DNA of 64,000 nt from Flavonifractor sp963557075 (GTDB taxonomy: Bacteria > Bacillota > Clostridia > Oscillospirales > Oscillospiraceae), in the NCBI GenBank assembly GCA_963557075.1, contig CAUWDA010000008.1:1-64000 (forward strand), written 5' to 3'. The notes beneath the pieces are model-generated. The model did no database searches. It was not told the origin of the DNA and saw nothing but the letters and a program-made list of their open reading frames with translations. The translations under genes were made by a program, and so were the position numbers. Position 1 is the stretch's first letter. Each line of letters starts with the position of its first letter. This document shows positions 42,469-50,776 of this stretch, piece by piece.

Positions 42469-43311
42469 TCACTCCACAATGCTAAAGTCCTTGATGACAA
42501 AGACCTGCTGCAAACTGTTCAGGTCGCTCTCCGGCACAACGATGGCATAGTCGGTAGCGCCCGACACGTCGGTGCGCACCTCTTCCACATGGCCGGCCAC
42601 CAGCCCGGAGGGATACACCCCGCCCCGGCCGGAGGTCGTCACCAAGTCGCCGGACATGAGCTGGCTGTTTTCCGGCAGGTAGGTCAGCTTCAGCCGCCCC
42701 TCCTCCATGAGGGCCAGATCGCCCTCCAGAATGGCGGCGCCGCCGGTGCGGACCAGCTGTCCGCCCATCTCGATGTTGGCGTCGATGAGGGTACGCACCG
42801 TACACCAGTTCTCCCCCACCTCGACCACCACGCCCACCAGGTTCCAGTACTCGTCCACCACACAGTCGTCCACAGAGATGCCCTGACCGGCCCCCTTGCT
42901 GAGGGTGAGGGTGGACTCCCAGTTGGAGGTGGAGCGGGCGGTGACCTTGGCCGACTCCTTGGTGAACTGCTTGTCCTTAGGGGCCAGCTCCAGCAGGTTA
43001 TACAGGCGCTCATTTTCCTGAATGGCCGCCTCATATTCCCGCTCCTTGGCCTTCAGCTCGGCGTTCTCCCGTTTGACGGCCTCCAGCTCCCCCTTCATCT
43101 GCTCCAGCAGGAAGGCGTCGCTGTAGCGCTCCTCCGCCCAGCCGGTAACGGCGCTGATGGCCCCCCGCACCGGGGTGGTGATGAAGTTGACCAGATTGGC
43201 CACCGGGTTGGCCTTGCCCCCCAGCAGCATGGAGAGCACCGCCGTCACCAGCGCCAGCAGGATGGCGGCGATCAATATGAGTAATCCGTTGCGCCGGAAA
43301 AAGTCCTTCAC
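42469..43311 (-). CDS. mreC: Rod shape-determining protein MreC
   Basis: Bitopic membrane protein that scaffolds PBP2 and MreD outside the membrane. In the 280 residues there is one helix (8-30), a coiled coil (about 65-105, rich in E, K and L), then the double beta-barrel with SNWESTLTLSKGAGQGI and LVTTSGRGGVYPSGLVAG. The start is GTG at 43311. No mreB gene precedes it; maf does, 22 bases away, an arrangement also known in Bacillus (maf-radC-mreBCD) with genes lost. Confidence 0.93.
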   Translation of the reverse strand: MKDFFRRNGLLILIAAILLALVTAVLSMLLGGKANPVANLVNFITTPVRGAISAVTGWAEERYSDAFLLEQMKGELEAVKRENAELKAKEREYEAAIQENERLYNLLELAPKDKQFTKESAKVTARSTSNWESTLTLSKGAGQGISVDDCVVDEYWNLVGVVVEVGENWCTVRTLIDANIEMGGQLVRTGGAAILEGDLALMEEGRLKLTYLPENSQLMSGDLVTTSGRGGVYPSGLVAGHVEEVRTDVSGATDYAIVVPESDLNSLQQVFVIKDFSIVE

Positions 43312-43333
43312 GCCAGTACCCAGCCTCTCTTTT

Positions 43334-43930
43334 TTACTTGCCTGCCGCCAGAGCCATGCAGTCCACGCCCAGCCGGGCCAGGATCTGCCCCAGGCGGCAC
43401 ACCGGCAGACCCATCACATTGTAGTAATCCCCGGAGATCCCCTTGATAAACAGGGCGCCATAGCCCTGGATGCCGTAGGCCCCCGCCTTGTCCATGGGTT
43501 CCCCGGTGGCGATATAGGCCTCGATCTCCTCCGCGGTCAGGGCGCGGAAGGTGACCGCCGTCTCCTCCCACACGCTGTCGCACTGCTCCCCGTGGAGCAC
43601 GGTGAGGCCGGTATACACCTGATGGCGGCTGTCAGACAGCAGGGAGAGCATCCGGAAGGCCTCCTCTTTGTCGGCGGGCTTGCCCAGCACCGCCCCGTCC
43701 AGGGCCACCACCGTATCGGCGGCGATGACGACGGCCTCCGGCCCCACCTGAGCGGCCACCGCCCGGGCCTTCTCCTCCGAGATCTGCCGCACCAGCTCCG
43801 CCGGCGGCAGGTCCCGGTCCATGTGTTCTTCAATGTCGGGGACCACGATCCGGAAGTCCGTGAGCCCCATCTGCTCCAGCAGCGCCCGCCGGCGGGGACT
43901 TTTGGAGGCCAGAATGAGTTCCATGTGCAT
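43334..43930 (-). CDS. maf: Maf-like nucleoside triphosphate pyrophosphatase
   Basis: Hydrolyses dTTP/UTP or modified nucleotides to the monophosphate, a house-cleaning enzyme linked to septum and division control. The 198 residues start LILASKSPRRRALLEQMG and contain VIAADTVVALDGAVLGKP and GAYGIQGYGALFIKGISGDYYNVMGLP. Three in-frame ATGs exist. AAAGGA lies 5 bases before the one at 43930 and 11 before the one at 43924. The upstream 60 bases carry a half copy of a dispersed repeat. Confidence 0.93.
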   Translation of the reverse strand: MHMELILASKSPRRRALLEQMGLTDFRIVVPDIEEHMDRDLPPAELVRQISEEKARAVAAQVGPEAVVIAADTVVALDGAVLGKPADKEEAFRMLSLLSDSRHQVYTGLTVLHGEQCDSVWEETAVTFRALTAEEIEAYIATGEPMDKAGAYGIQGYGALFIKGISGDYYNVMGLPVCRLGQILARLGVDCMALAAGK

Positions 43931-43948
43931 TTCGTTCCTTTCCATGAT

Positions 43949-43995
43949 AACTTCCCCTCAGTGGGGAAGGTGGCCCGCAGGGCCGGATGAGGGGG
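43949..43995. repeat. Half copy of the MITE-like element seen at 7084-7190
   Basis: AACTTCCCCTCAGTGGGGAAG followed by GTGGCCCGCAGGGCC and GGATGAGGG, the same order of blocks as 7084-7128. It lies between dut and maf inside the operon, so it will be part of the message and fold into two small stems. Confidence 0.65.
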
Positions 43996-44004
43996 CGCGG
44001 CCGG

Positions 44005-44454
44005 TCACTGCCCGGTGGACCCGAATCCGCCGGTCCCCCGGTCCGTGTCGTCCAGGGTCTCCACCCGCTCCAGCTCGGGCAGGGCCACCGGGGTCACCAC
44101 CAGCTGGGCCACCCGGTCTCCGGGGTGGATGGCGTAGGGCACGTCGGACAGGTTGGTGAGCCCCACCATGATCTCCCCCCGGTAGTCGCTGTCAATGACG
44201 CCCACGCCGTTGGAGAGGGAGATCCCGTGCTTGACCCCCAGCCCGGACCGGGCAAATATCAGGGCAACGTACTCCGGCCCCGGCAGGGCGATGGCGATCC
44301 CGGTGGGGATCCGCACCAGCTGCCGGGGGGCGATGGTCACCGCTTCGTCGATGCAGGCCGCCAGGTCCATACCGGCGGAGCCCGCCGTGGCCCGCTGGGG
44401 CCAGGGCAGCTCCCGCCCGATTTTGGGGGACACCGCTTTGATCTTCAGTTTCAT
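44005..44454 (-). CDS. dut: dUTP diphosphatase
   Basis: Trimeric enzyme converting dUTP to dUMP, keeping uracil out of DNA. The 149 residues have motif 1 AGSAGMDLAA, motif 2/3 RSGLGVKHGISLSNGVGVID, YRGEIMVGL, and the C-terminal motif 5 GTGGFGSTG. The start at 44454 is set by this length and by the conserved beginning MKLKIKAVSP. It begins 8 bases after the U32 peptidase stop. Confidence 0.93.
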   Translation of the reverse strand: MKLKIKAVSPKIGRELPWPQRATAGSAGMDLAACIDEAVTIAPRQLVRIPTGIAIALPGPEYVALIFARSGLGVKHGISLSNGVGVIDSDYRGEIMVGLTNLSDVPYAIHPGDRVAQLVVTPVALPELERVETLDDTDRGTGGFGSTGQ

Positions 44455-44462
44455 CAGGCAGA

Positions 44463-46547
44463 TCACTCCACATCCCGGTAGTAAAGGCCCCGGGTGTATT
44501 CCCTGGGACTCCAGCTCCCCTGGTCCAGGTAGCGCCGGGCCACCTGCACGCAGGTCTGGGGGTCCTCCGTGGTAAAGAGCAGCCGCTGGGCCCACAGGCC
44601 CAGCCGTCTGTAGTCGGCGGCCTTGTCCGCCAGGAAGAGGGTCTGGGAATTGAGCAGCTCATTGCGGCAGCCGGGGGCTTTCACCACCGGGAACCGGGCG
44701 CCCTTCCGGTCGGTGAGCTGATTGGCGCCCTCGCAGCCGTGCTGACAGCCGCCGGTGCGGTTTTTGATGATGCAGTTCTCCATGATCATCAGGGGCAGCC
44801 GCCCATAGGTGATGAGCTCCGTATCCAGGCTCTTGGAGATGTCCCGGATCTGGGGCAGCTTGAGCTCAAAGGACAGGGTGAGGGAGGACAGGCCCAGCCG
44901 CTTGTACTCCTTTACCGCCTGAGTGTTGTACACCTCCAGGCCGAAGTCGCCCCGCAGGGTAAAGCCCAGGTCCCGGGCCGCCTGGAGCATCCCCAGGTTG
45001 CCCACCAGGGCGTCCTTTACCCCCAGGTCCCGTACCTTTTTCAGGTCCTCCACCATCTGGGGGAACTCCCGGTCCCAGGCGATGCGGGGCAGGATGACCC
45101 CGATGGCGGTGCCCGCCGGGGCGTTGGCCTTCTCCGGGTGGGCGGCCAGCTCCGCCAGGGGGATATACACCATGGCGGGGCCAAGGTCCAGCAGCTCCTT
45201 TGTGACCTGCTCCGCCCTGTGCACCGAGATGGTGAGGGCGGGGGCCTCCTTCCGGTTCTCATACCGGGCGCCGGGGCGGTACTCCCCGGTGCGCCGCCGG
45301 GGCAGCTGCTCCCGCTGCTTCGTCAGGCCGTCCAGGGCCTCCCGCCGCAGGGCGTTGAGGGTGGCCAGGGGGAGGGACAGCCCCTCCTCCACCAGCACCC
45401 GCATCCGGTCCGCCCGGTAGGGGGTGCCGCCGGTGCGGGAGAGCTGCTTTTCCACCGCTTCGCTGGTCAGGGGCCGGGTGCGGGCCTCCTCAGGCACCGA
45501 GCCCTCCGCCGTGGCCACCCGGCCCTCCTCGTCCTGCACCCCCACCCGGGCGGGTTCGCCGGGGCGGAGCATGGCGTAGAAGGTAATTGGCACCCGCTGG
45601 GCCTCGCCGCTCTGATAGGTGTTGCGGGCCATGGCAAAGAGCTCCTTGGGCTCCCGGGTCTCCTCCCGCACGCCGAACATGTGGTTTCCCGGCTGGTCCA
45701 GATAGTAGCCCTGGGTAAAGCCCTGGCGGGAGAAGGCGGCCTGGAGCTGTTCCATCTCCTCCGCCGTAGGCTCCCGGTCCTCGTGGATGGCCCGGGAAAA
45801 GATGCCGGTGACCACCGCCACATACTCGGGCCGCTTCATCCGGCCCTCCAGCTTGACGCAGGCCACCCCCATCTTCCGCAGCTCCCGCAGGTGGCCCGCC
45901 AGGGACAGATCCTTGAGGGAGAGGGGGTAGGAATCCGCCCTGCCCTCCCAGCCGTATTTCAGGCGGCAGGGCTGGGCGCACAGGCCCCGGTTGCCCGACC
46001 GCCCGCCGATGACGGAGGAGAGGAAGCACTGGCCCGAGTAGCACATGCACAGGGCCCCGTGGGCAAAGACCTCGATCTCGATGGGGGAATTCTGGCAGAT
46101 ATATTCGATCTGGTCCCGGGACAGCTCCCGGGAGAGCACCGCCCGGGTCATGCCCAGGTCGGCCGCCATTTTGACGCCGTCCAGGTTGTGGACGGTCATC
46201 TGGGTGGAGGCGTGGACGGGCAGATCGGGGGCCACCTGGCGCACCATCCGCAGCACGCCCATGTCCTGCACCAGCACCGCGTCGGCCCCCAGGCTGCTGG
46301 CCTCGGCGGCGAACTCCGCCGCCCGGGGCAGCTCCCGGTCGGTGAGCAGGGTGTTCAGGGTAAGATACACCTTGGCGCCCCGCACATGGCAATAAGAAAC
46401 CGCCGCCGCAAATTCCTCCCGGGAGAAATTCTTCGCGTTGCGGCGGGCATTAAAATCTCCGTATCCCAAATAGACGGCGTCCGCGCCGTTCTGTACAGCC
46501 GCCGCCACGGCCTCCATGGACCCGGCGGGGGCAAGCAGTTCCAACAT
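44463..46547 (-). CDS. Peptidase U32 family protein (with DUF3656-like region)
   Basis: A 694-residue member of the U32 family, now best known for oxygen-independent hydroxylation of tRNA or rRNA (TrhP, RlhA) rather than proteolysis. The start MLELLAPAGSMEAVAAAVQNG is diagnostic. The cysteine block CMCYSGQCFLSS..GLCAQPCR matches the Fe-S ligands of the family, and a second cysteine region CIIKNRTGGCQHGCEG is seen near 595. The long C-terminal half is as in YhbU/RlhA-type two-domain proteins. Between zapA and dut in the envelope/division cluster. The RNA substrate is unknown. Confidence 0.88.
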   Translation of the reverse strand: MLELLAPAGSMEAVAAAVQNGADAVYLGYGDFNARRNAKNFSREEFAAAVSYCHVRGAKVYLTLNTLLTDRELPRAAEFAAEASSLGADAVLVQDMGVLRMVRQVAPDLPVHASTQMTVHNLDGVKMAADLGMTRAVLSRELSRDQIEYICQNSPIEIEVFAHGALCMCYSGQCFLSSVIGGRSGNRGLCAQPCRLKYGWEGRADSYPLSLKDLSLAGHLRELRKMGVACVKLEGRMKRPEYVAVVTGIFSRAIHEDREPTAEEMEQLQAAFSRQGFTQGYYLDQPGNHMFGVREETREPKELFAMARNTYQSGEAQRVPITFYAMLRPGEPARVGVQDEEGRVATAEGSVPEEARTRPLTSEAVEKQLSRTGGTPYRADRMRVLVEEGLSLPLATLNALRREALDGLTKQREQLPRRRTGEYRPGARYENRKEAPALTISVHRAEQVTKELLDLGPAMVYIPLAELAAHPEKANAPAGTAIGVILPRIAWDREFPQMVEDLKKVRDLGVKDALVGNLGMLQAARDLGFTLRGDFGLEVYNTQAVKEYKRLGLSSLTLSFELKLPQIRDISKSLDTELITYGRLPLMIMENCIIKNRTGGCQHGCEGANQLTDRKGARFPVVKAPGCRNELLNSQTLFLADKAADYRRLGLWAQRLLFTTEDPQTCVQVARRYLDQGSWSPREYTRGLYYRDVE

Positions 46548-46600
46548 ACGATCCCTCCCGGAACAGGGGGGGCATAGCGCCCCCCGTTTCCGTTATCTCT

Positions 46601-46915
46601 TTACTTCTTGTTTTGCAGACGGAAGATCTCCCGCTTGGCTTCGGACAGCTCCAGCTTCATTTTGGTGGCCTCCTCCAGGTACTCCTTCAGCTGGCGGCGC
46701 AGATTTTCCGCCGCCTCCTGCTCCTTGAAGTACTCGTCGGCAATGTTGACCGCCGCCAGAACAGCCCCGTCCACCAGGGAGACCCGGGCGCTCTCCATGA
46801 TCTCCCGCACCTTCTCGTCCACGTGGGCTGCCACCTTCTCGGTATAGCCGGCGTCCTCGGTGCCCACCAGGGTGTACTCCTGCCCGGCAATGGTAACGGC
46901 GACGCGGTTTTTCAT
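46601..46915 (-). CDS. zapA: Cell division protein ZapA
   Basis: Small FtsZ-ring stabiliser. The 104 residues have the N-terminal head (VAVTIAGQEYTLVG) followed by a helical coiled coil (about 60-104, with EYFKEQEAAENLRRQLKEYL) for dimerisation, as in ZapA. AGGAGGGG lies upstream, and a TATAAT (46948-46953) stands before it, so it may start the 10.5-kb cluster. Its partner in the cluster order is the U32 gene 53 bases downstream. Confidence 0.9.
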   Translation of the reverse strand: MKNRVAVTIAGQEYTLVGTEDAGYTEKVAAHVDEKVREIMESARVSLVDGAVLAAVNIADEYFKEQEAAENLRRQLKEYLEEATKMKLELSEAKREIFRLQNKK

Positions 46916-47008
46916 GCAAACCCCTCCTGACCATAGTAATTTATAGTATTATACCATATCCAGCTCCGGAAGAAAATTAAATTCTTCATGAATTTTCGGG
47001 GAGACGCA

Positions 47009-47037
47009 AAGAGCCCGCCGCAGGTGCGGCGGGCTCT
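47009..47037 (-). terminator. Terminator-like hairpin after the 47.1-kb gene
   Basis: Stem GAGCCCGCCGCA with complement (47011-47036) and A/T flanks; lies 48 bases past the stop of the minus-strand gene at 47085. The U-tract is short. Confidence 0.6.
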
Positions 47038-47084
47038 TGATGGTCAGTAAGGCTGTATGGCGGTCCAGCAGGTCAGTAGGGCAG

Positions 47085-47543
47085 TCAGCTGATCACCTCG
47101 TAGTCATTCAGCGACAGCTTGACCGCAACGGACTCCGCCTGCCCGGGCTGCTTCGCGTACAGCTTGTACCGGAACTGCTGCCGGTCCGGCAGACGGAAGG
47201 TGGCCTTTTCATTGAGCTCCAGCGTCCGCTGGGCATAGGGGGCGAAGTCCCCGTTCTTCTCCGCCCGGGCCAGCACGAAGGTCACTGGCTCCGCGCCGTC
47301 CTCCCCATCGACCCGCTTGATCCACAGTCCGTCCGGGAAGCCGCCGGTGGCCCTTCTCCCGCTGAAATCCGACACCAGGGCCATCTCCTCGCCGGGCTGG
47401 AAATCGGCGGAGACCGTCTCACTGATGTACCGGCCTTTCTCCCGCACAGCGTTGAACGCCAGCGCGCCCACGGCCACCACGGCCAGCAGCAGGAGCGCCC
47501 CGGCTCTGCGGCCCAGTCTGCGTGAAGTCTGTTTTCCTTCCAT
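47085..47543 (-). CDS. Single-pass membrane-anchored extracytoplasmic protein of unknown function
   Basis: A 152-residue protein with a basic N-terminus (RRLGRRAG), one membrane helix or uncleaved signal (about 14-31) and an outside domain of mostly beta character (ADFQPGEEMALVSDFSG, ATFRLPDRQQFRYKLYA). I do not recognise a family. GAAAGG lies 9 bases before the ATG at 47543; a longer start is possible. It is the last of three minus-strand genes whose two others share a domain, so all three may act at the cell surface together. Confidence 0.6.
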   Translation of the reverse strand: MEGKQTSRRLGRRAGALLLLAVVAVGALAFNAVREKGRYISETVSADFQPGEEMALVSDFSGRRATGGFPDGLWIKRVDGEDGAEPVTFVLARAEKNGDFAPYAQRTLELNEKATFRLPDRQQFRYKLYAKQPGQAESVAVKLSLNDYEVIS

Positions 47544-47696
47544 GCGACTCATCCTTTCTCTCTGCCGGTCAGGCAGGCCGTTTTTTCCTTCCGACAAGGG
47601 CAGTCACCCGCCCCGTTTATGGTATTATATCACAAATATTCCCGCAATTGAAGTTATATTTTTATTTTTTATGTCATCCATTTCGTGGCGATGGTG

Positions 47697-48548
47697 TCAC
47701 CGCTTAAAGTTTACTGCGGAGATCTGGATATCCATGGTTCCGCCCGCGCTGCCGGTGCTGATATCCACGCCAAAGTGGGCCACTTCCTTCCTGCTGCTCT
47801 CCAGCACCTCAAAGGTGCGGGTGACTGTGGCCCCGGCGGGGACCTGTGTACTGAGCATATCCTGCCTGTCCTGCTCCCAGTGTCCGGCCCGAAACAGCAG
47901 CGGTCTGACTCCGTTGTTGGTCACGGTGATGCTGAGATAGCGGGCGTTATCTACGCTGATAAAGCCCAGATCCCGCTCGAAATTGCTGCCCGAGCGATAC
48001 TCGGTGTCCTCCAGCAGGTGGACACCCAGCTCCTGCTCCACAGGCTCCACCTCGACGAAGGGGCCCACCTGCTCCCCCGCCCGGTCCAGCGGCAGCTTGT
48101 CCAGCTCTTGACCTGTCCCGCCGATAATGATCACCGAACCCACCGGATCTTTCCTATCTTTCAGCAGCAAACCGCCACCCCAGATCCCCAGGGCCAGCAT
48201 CCCCGCGGCCCCCAGCGCCAGTGCCGCCCGCAGGGCGGGCCGCCTTCGTTTGGGTCTCTGCTCTAATTCCGTCGCTTCCGGCTGGTCCGCCGTCCCGTCG
48301 AACGGTCCTGTCTCCTCCGCCGCTTTCCCCTGCGCCGGTTGCGTTTCCGGCCTGGAACCGTACACCAACTCGTCCAGCGACACCTGGTACAGCTTGCCCA
48401 TCTGGATCAGGTTATCCAGCGTGGGCATCCCAATGCCGGTCTCCCAGCGGGAAATGGCCTGCCGGGACACATTCAGCCGCTCCGCCGCTTCCGCCTGGGA
48501 GAGTCCCCTGGCCCTCCGGGCCTGGGCCAGTCTTTCTGTCAGTTCCAT
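47697..48548 (-). CDS. XRE-type HTH regulator with membrane helix and unknown extracytoplasmic domain
   Basis: A 283-residue protein. Residues 3-60 are an XRE/Cro helix-turn-helix (RRARGLSQAEAAERLNVSRQ, AISRWETG). A charged linker (65-105), one membrane helix (107-129) and an outside domain (135-283) follow. That domain contains SITVTNNGVRPLLFRAGH and PAGATVTRTFEV, which recur almost word for word in the neighbouring secreted protein at 48724-49503. The architecture is that of a one-component membrane-bound transcription factor. GAGG lies 8 bases before the ATG. The regulated gene is probably the neighbour (inference). Confidence 0.78.
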   Translation of the reverse strand: MELTERLAQARRARGLSQAEAAERLNVSRQAISRWETGIGMPTLDNLIQMGKLYQVSLDELVYGSRPETQPAQGKAAEETGPFDGTADQPEATELEQRPKRRRPALRAALALGAAGMLALGIWGGGLLLKDRKDPVGSVIIIGGTGQELDKLPLDRAGEQVGPFVEVEPVEQELGVHLLEDTEYRSGSNFERDLGFISVDNARYLSITVTNNGVRPLLFRAGHWEQDRQDMLSTQVPAGATVTRTFEVLESSRKEVAHFGVDISTGSAGGTMDIQISAVNFKR

Positions 48549-48723
48549 GTTCCTCACCTCAACCGCACCCGGCGTTTCTTCCTCCCGCTGTCAGCAAAAA
48601 ACGTGCCGTTTTTCTTTTATTTTACTCTTTTTCCGTTCGCCCCGCAACTCTGCCGCATGCGATAAGACCCGCAGTCGGAATGGTTCCTTCCGCCCACGGG
48701 CCAAACCGCAAGATACTATGGCT

Positions 48724-49503
48724 TTATTTCCCAAACTGCACCGCAGAGATGTCGATATCCACCGTTCCGCCCTCAGGGCTGGCAGTGCAGATATCCACGG
48801 CAAAGGTGGGGAAGATCCCCGCGCCATTCTCCTCCACCTCAAAGGTGCGGGTGACCGTGGCCCCGGCGGGGATCTTCGTGTCCAGCAGATCCCGCCCAGC
48901 GGCATGCCGGTGCCCGGCTCTGAACATCAGAGGTTTGCCGCCGTTGTTGGTCACGGTGACGCTGAGGTAGCGGCCATTCATGCCTATAAACTCCATGTCC
49001 CAGTCAAAATCGGACTCCGCGCGATAGTGGGCGTTCTTCAGCGAAGTCGCGGTCTCACCCGTCGGCTGCCCCACAGGCTCCACCTCGGTAAAGGGACCCA
49101 CCTTCTCCCCCACCCGATTCAGCGGCACCTTATCCCAGTTCTGCTCCAGTCCGCCGACAATGATGGTATAGTCGTTTGTACCGCTCCGGCCCAGTACGAC
49201 GGTATTGTTCTCTCCGTCCCAGGTGATGGGTACGTCCAGCAGCTCGGCGATGGTCCGCAGGGGCAGATAGGTGGTGCCGCCCCCCGCCGCATCGGTATAC
49301 AGCAGGCTGGAGGGGACAGACTGCCCGCTCTCCGTCTTTACACTGTCGCCCGCCGCAAAGACGGCTTTCCGGTTGAGCTGAAGTCCCACGGGGCTGAACT
49401 GCACCAGGCCGGAGGCGGCCAGGGCGGTAGTGACGCAGCCTGTCACCAAAACTGTGGCCAGGACGCCGCTTAAAAAGGAAATGACAGGACGCTTCTGTTT
49501 CAT
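48724..49503 (-). CDS. Secreted protein: copper-amine-oxidase-N-like domain plus the unknown shared domain
   Basis: A 259-residue exported protein with a signal segment (8-30; a VTGC near 23 allows lipidation, and ALAA near 30 allows ordinary cleavage). A copper-amine-oxidase N-terminal-like domain follows (about 38-106, TTYLPLRTIAELLDVPITWD), common in Clostridia surface proteins. The C-terminal domain (112-259) is shared with the HTH-membrane protein next door (ITVTNNG-type and PAGATVTRTFEVEE). GGAGGG precedes the ATG. It is upstream of, and in line with, the HTH gene. Function unknown. Confidence 0.75.
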   Translation of the reverse strand: MKQKRPVISFLSGVLATVLVTGCVTTALAASGLVQFSPVGLQLNRKAVFAAGDSVKTESGQSVPSSLLYTDAAGGGTTYLPLRTIAELLDVPITWDGENNTVVLGRSGTNDYTIIVGGLEQNWDKVPLNRVGEKVGPFTEVEPVGQPTGETATSLKNAHYRAESDFDWDMEFIGMNGRYLSVTVTNNGGKPLMFRAGHRHAAGRDLLDTKIPAGATVTRTFEVEENGAGIFPTFAVDICTASPEGGTVDIDISAVQFGK

Positions 49504-49626
49504 AAAGATACCCTCCTAACAGTTCATTTGCTTGCCTGCACTTACAGCGCGGCTTCCCCGGGTCCCTCGCCGCGCCACCATCGTAGTGTATGGGGGCGTT
49601 TTTGTAAACCACCTTTCGCTTGCACA

Positions 49627-49657
49627 GGGGGCAACGGAGCGTTGCCCCCCGGTTTTT
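49627..49657 (+). terminator. Terminator-like hairpin in the divergent region before dnaD
   Basis: The region 49504-49774 lies between divergent genes. It holds a perfect stem GGGGGCAACG-GAG-CGTTGCCCCC followed by GGTTTTT on the plus strand. No plus-strand gene ends before it, so it may be an insulating or attenuating element ahead of dnaD. Confidence 0.5.
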
Positions 49658-49711
49658 ACCGCATATTCGGGTGCTCGGCCCCCCGCAGCGCCGGAAATCT
49701 TTGCTGCGGGA

Positions 49712-49741
49712 TTGTGCCCCGCCCCCGGAATGTGGTATGAT
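49712..49741 (+). promoter_or_regulatory. dnaD promoter
   Basis: TTGTGC (49712-49717), 18-base spacer, TATGAT (49736-49741), 34 bases before the chosen ATG. Confidence 0.55.
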
Positions 49742-49774
49742 ATCAGGTACGAGAACACAAAGAGGGGGATGCCT

Positions 49775-50773
49775 ATGCCGGAGCTGCTGCTGCCGGGCAA
49801 CATCATATCCATGGACGCCCGGGCGGCCGACCGGCTCACCGCCTGCGGCAACGGGGACGCCGCCCTGCTCTACCTGTGGCTGCTCCGCCACGGGGGGGAG
49901 CTGGACCCCGCCCAGGCCCGGAAGGGCCTGAAATGGGACGGCCAGCGGCTGGAGGACGCCGCCGCCGCCCTAGTGAACCTGGGCCTGTCCGACGGCAGGG
50001 CCAAACCGGAGCCCGCCCCCATCCCCGCCCCCCAGGGGCCGCCGGACTACACCGCCGCCGACATCACCCGGGAGATCGAGGACAGCACCTCCACCTTCCC
50101 CGGCCTGGTGAACGAGGTCCAGCGGCGGCTGGGCAAGGTACTGTCCACCGCCGACCTGAAAAGCCTGTACACCCTGTACGACTACCTGGCCCTCCCCGCC
50201 GAGGTGATCTGCCTGCTGGTGAGCTGGTGCGTGGAGGAGTTTGAGCGGAAATACGGCGCGGGCCAGAAGCCCCGGATGTCCCAGGTGCTCAAGGAAGGCT
50301 TCGCCTGGAAGCGGCTGGGGGTGGACACCGCCCAGGCCGCCGACGCCCATCTGAAACGCAAGAGCCTCTACCGCACCCGGGAGGGAGCCATTCTCCAGCT
50401 GCTGGGCCTCAAACCCCGGCCCCTGGTGGAGAAGGAGAAGCGGAAGGTGGCCGCCTGGACCGACATGGGCTTCCCCGATGACGTGCTGCGCCTGGCCTAC
50501 GAAAAAACGGTCTACAAAAAGCAGCAGATGGACTGGGATTACATGAACGGCATCCTGACCGGATGGCACAAGAAGAACCTGCACACCCTGGCGGAGATCG
50601 AGGCGGGGGACAAGCCCGCCCGCTCCCCCCGGGCCGACGCCCCCGCCGGAGGCAGACCCGCCATGCAGGACCACCCCGCCGCCCCCGGCGAGGTGGACCG
50701 CCGGGTACGGGAGGACCTGGAGCGGATGCGGGAGTTCCTGCGGCAGGAGAAAGAACGGGACAAGGAGGGTTGA
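49775..50773 (+). CDS. dnaD: DnaD-domain replication initiation protein
   Basis: Primosome protein that helps bring the helicase loader to the origin. The 332 residues have an N-terminal winged-helix-like part (about 10-75) and a DnaB_2/DnaD C-terminal domain (about 105-190, FPGLVNEVQRRLGKVLSTADL, YDYLALPAEVICLLVSWC). A further domain starts near 215 (KRKVAAWTDMGFPDDVLRLAYEKT). Two ATGs (49769, 49775) follow AGAGGGGG; the second has correct spacing. It ends 3 bases before the ATP-binding loader gene, a standard Clostridia pair for chromosomal replication. Confidence 0.87.
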   Translation: MPELLLPGNIISMDARAADRLTACGNGDAALLYLWLLRHGGELDPAQARKGLKWDGQRLEDAAAALVNLGLSDGRAKPEPAPIPAPQGPPDYTAADITREIEDSTSTFPGLVNEVQRRLGKVLSTADLKSLYTLYDYLALPAEVICLLVSWCVEEFERKYGAGQKPRMSQVLKEGFAWKRLGVDTAQAADAHLKRKSLYRTREGAILQLLGLKPRPLVEKEKRKVAAWTDMGFPDDVLRLAYEKTVYKKQQMDWDYMNGILTGWHKKNLHTLAEIEAGDKPARSPRADAPAGGRPAMQDHPAAPGEVDRRVREDLERMREFLRQEKERDKEG

Positions 50774-50776
50774 CCC

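Noticed and set aside
44463..46547. Collagenase-type protease
   Set aside because: The cysteine pattern matches Fe-S U32 proteins now linked to RNA hydroxylation; protease activity is a historical label.
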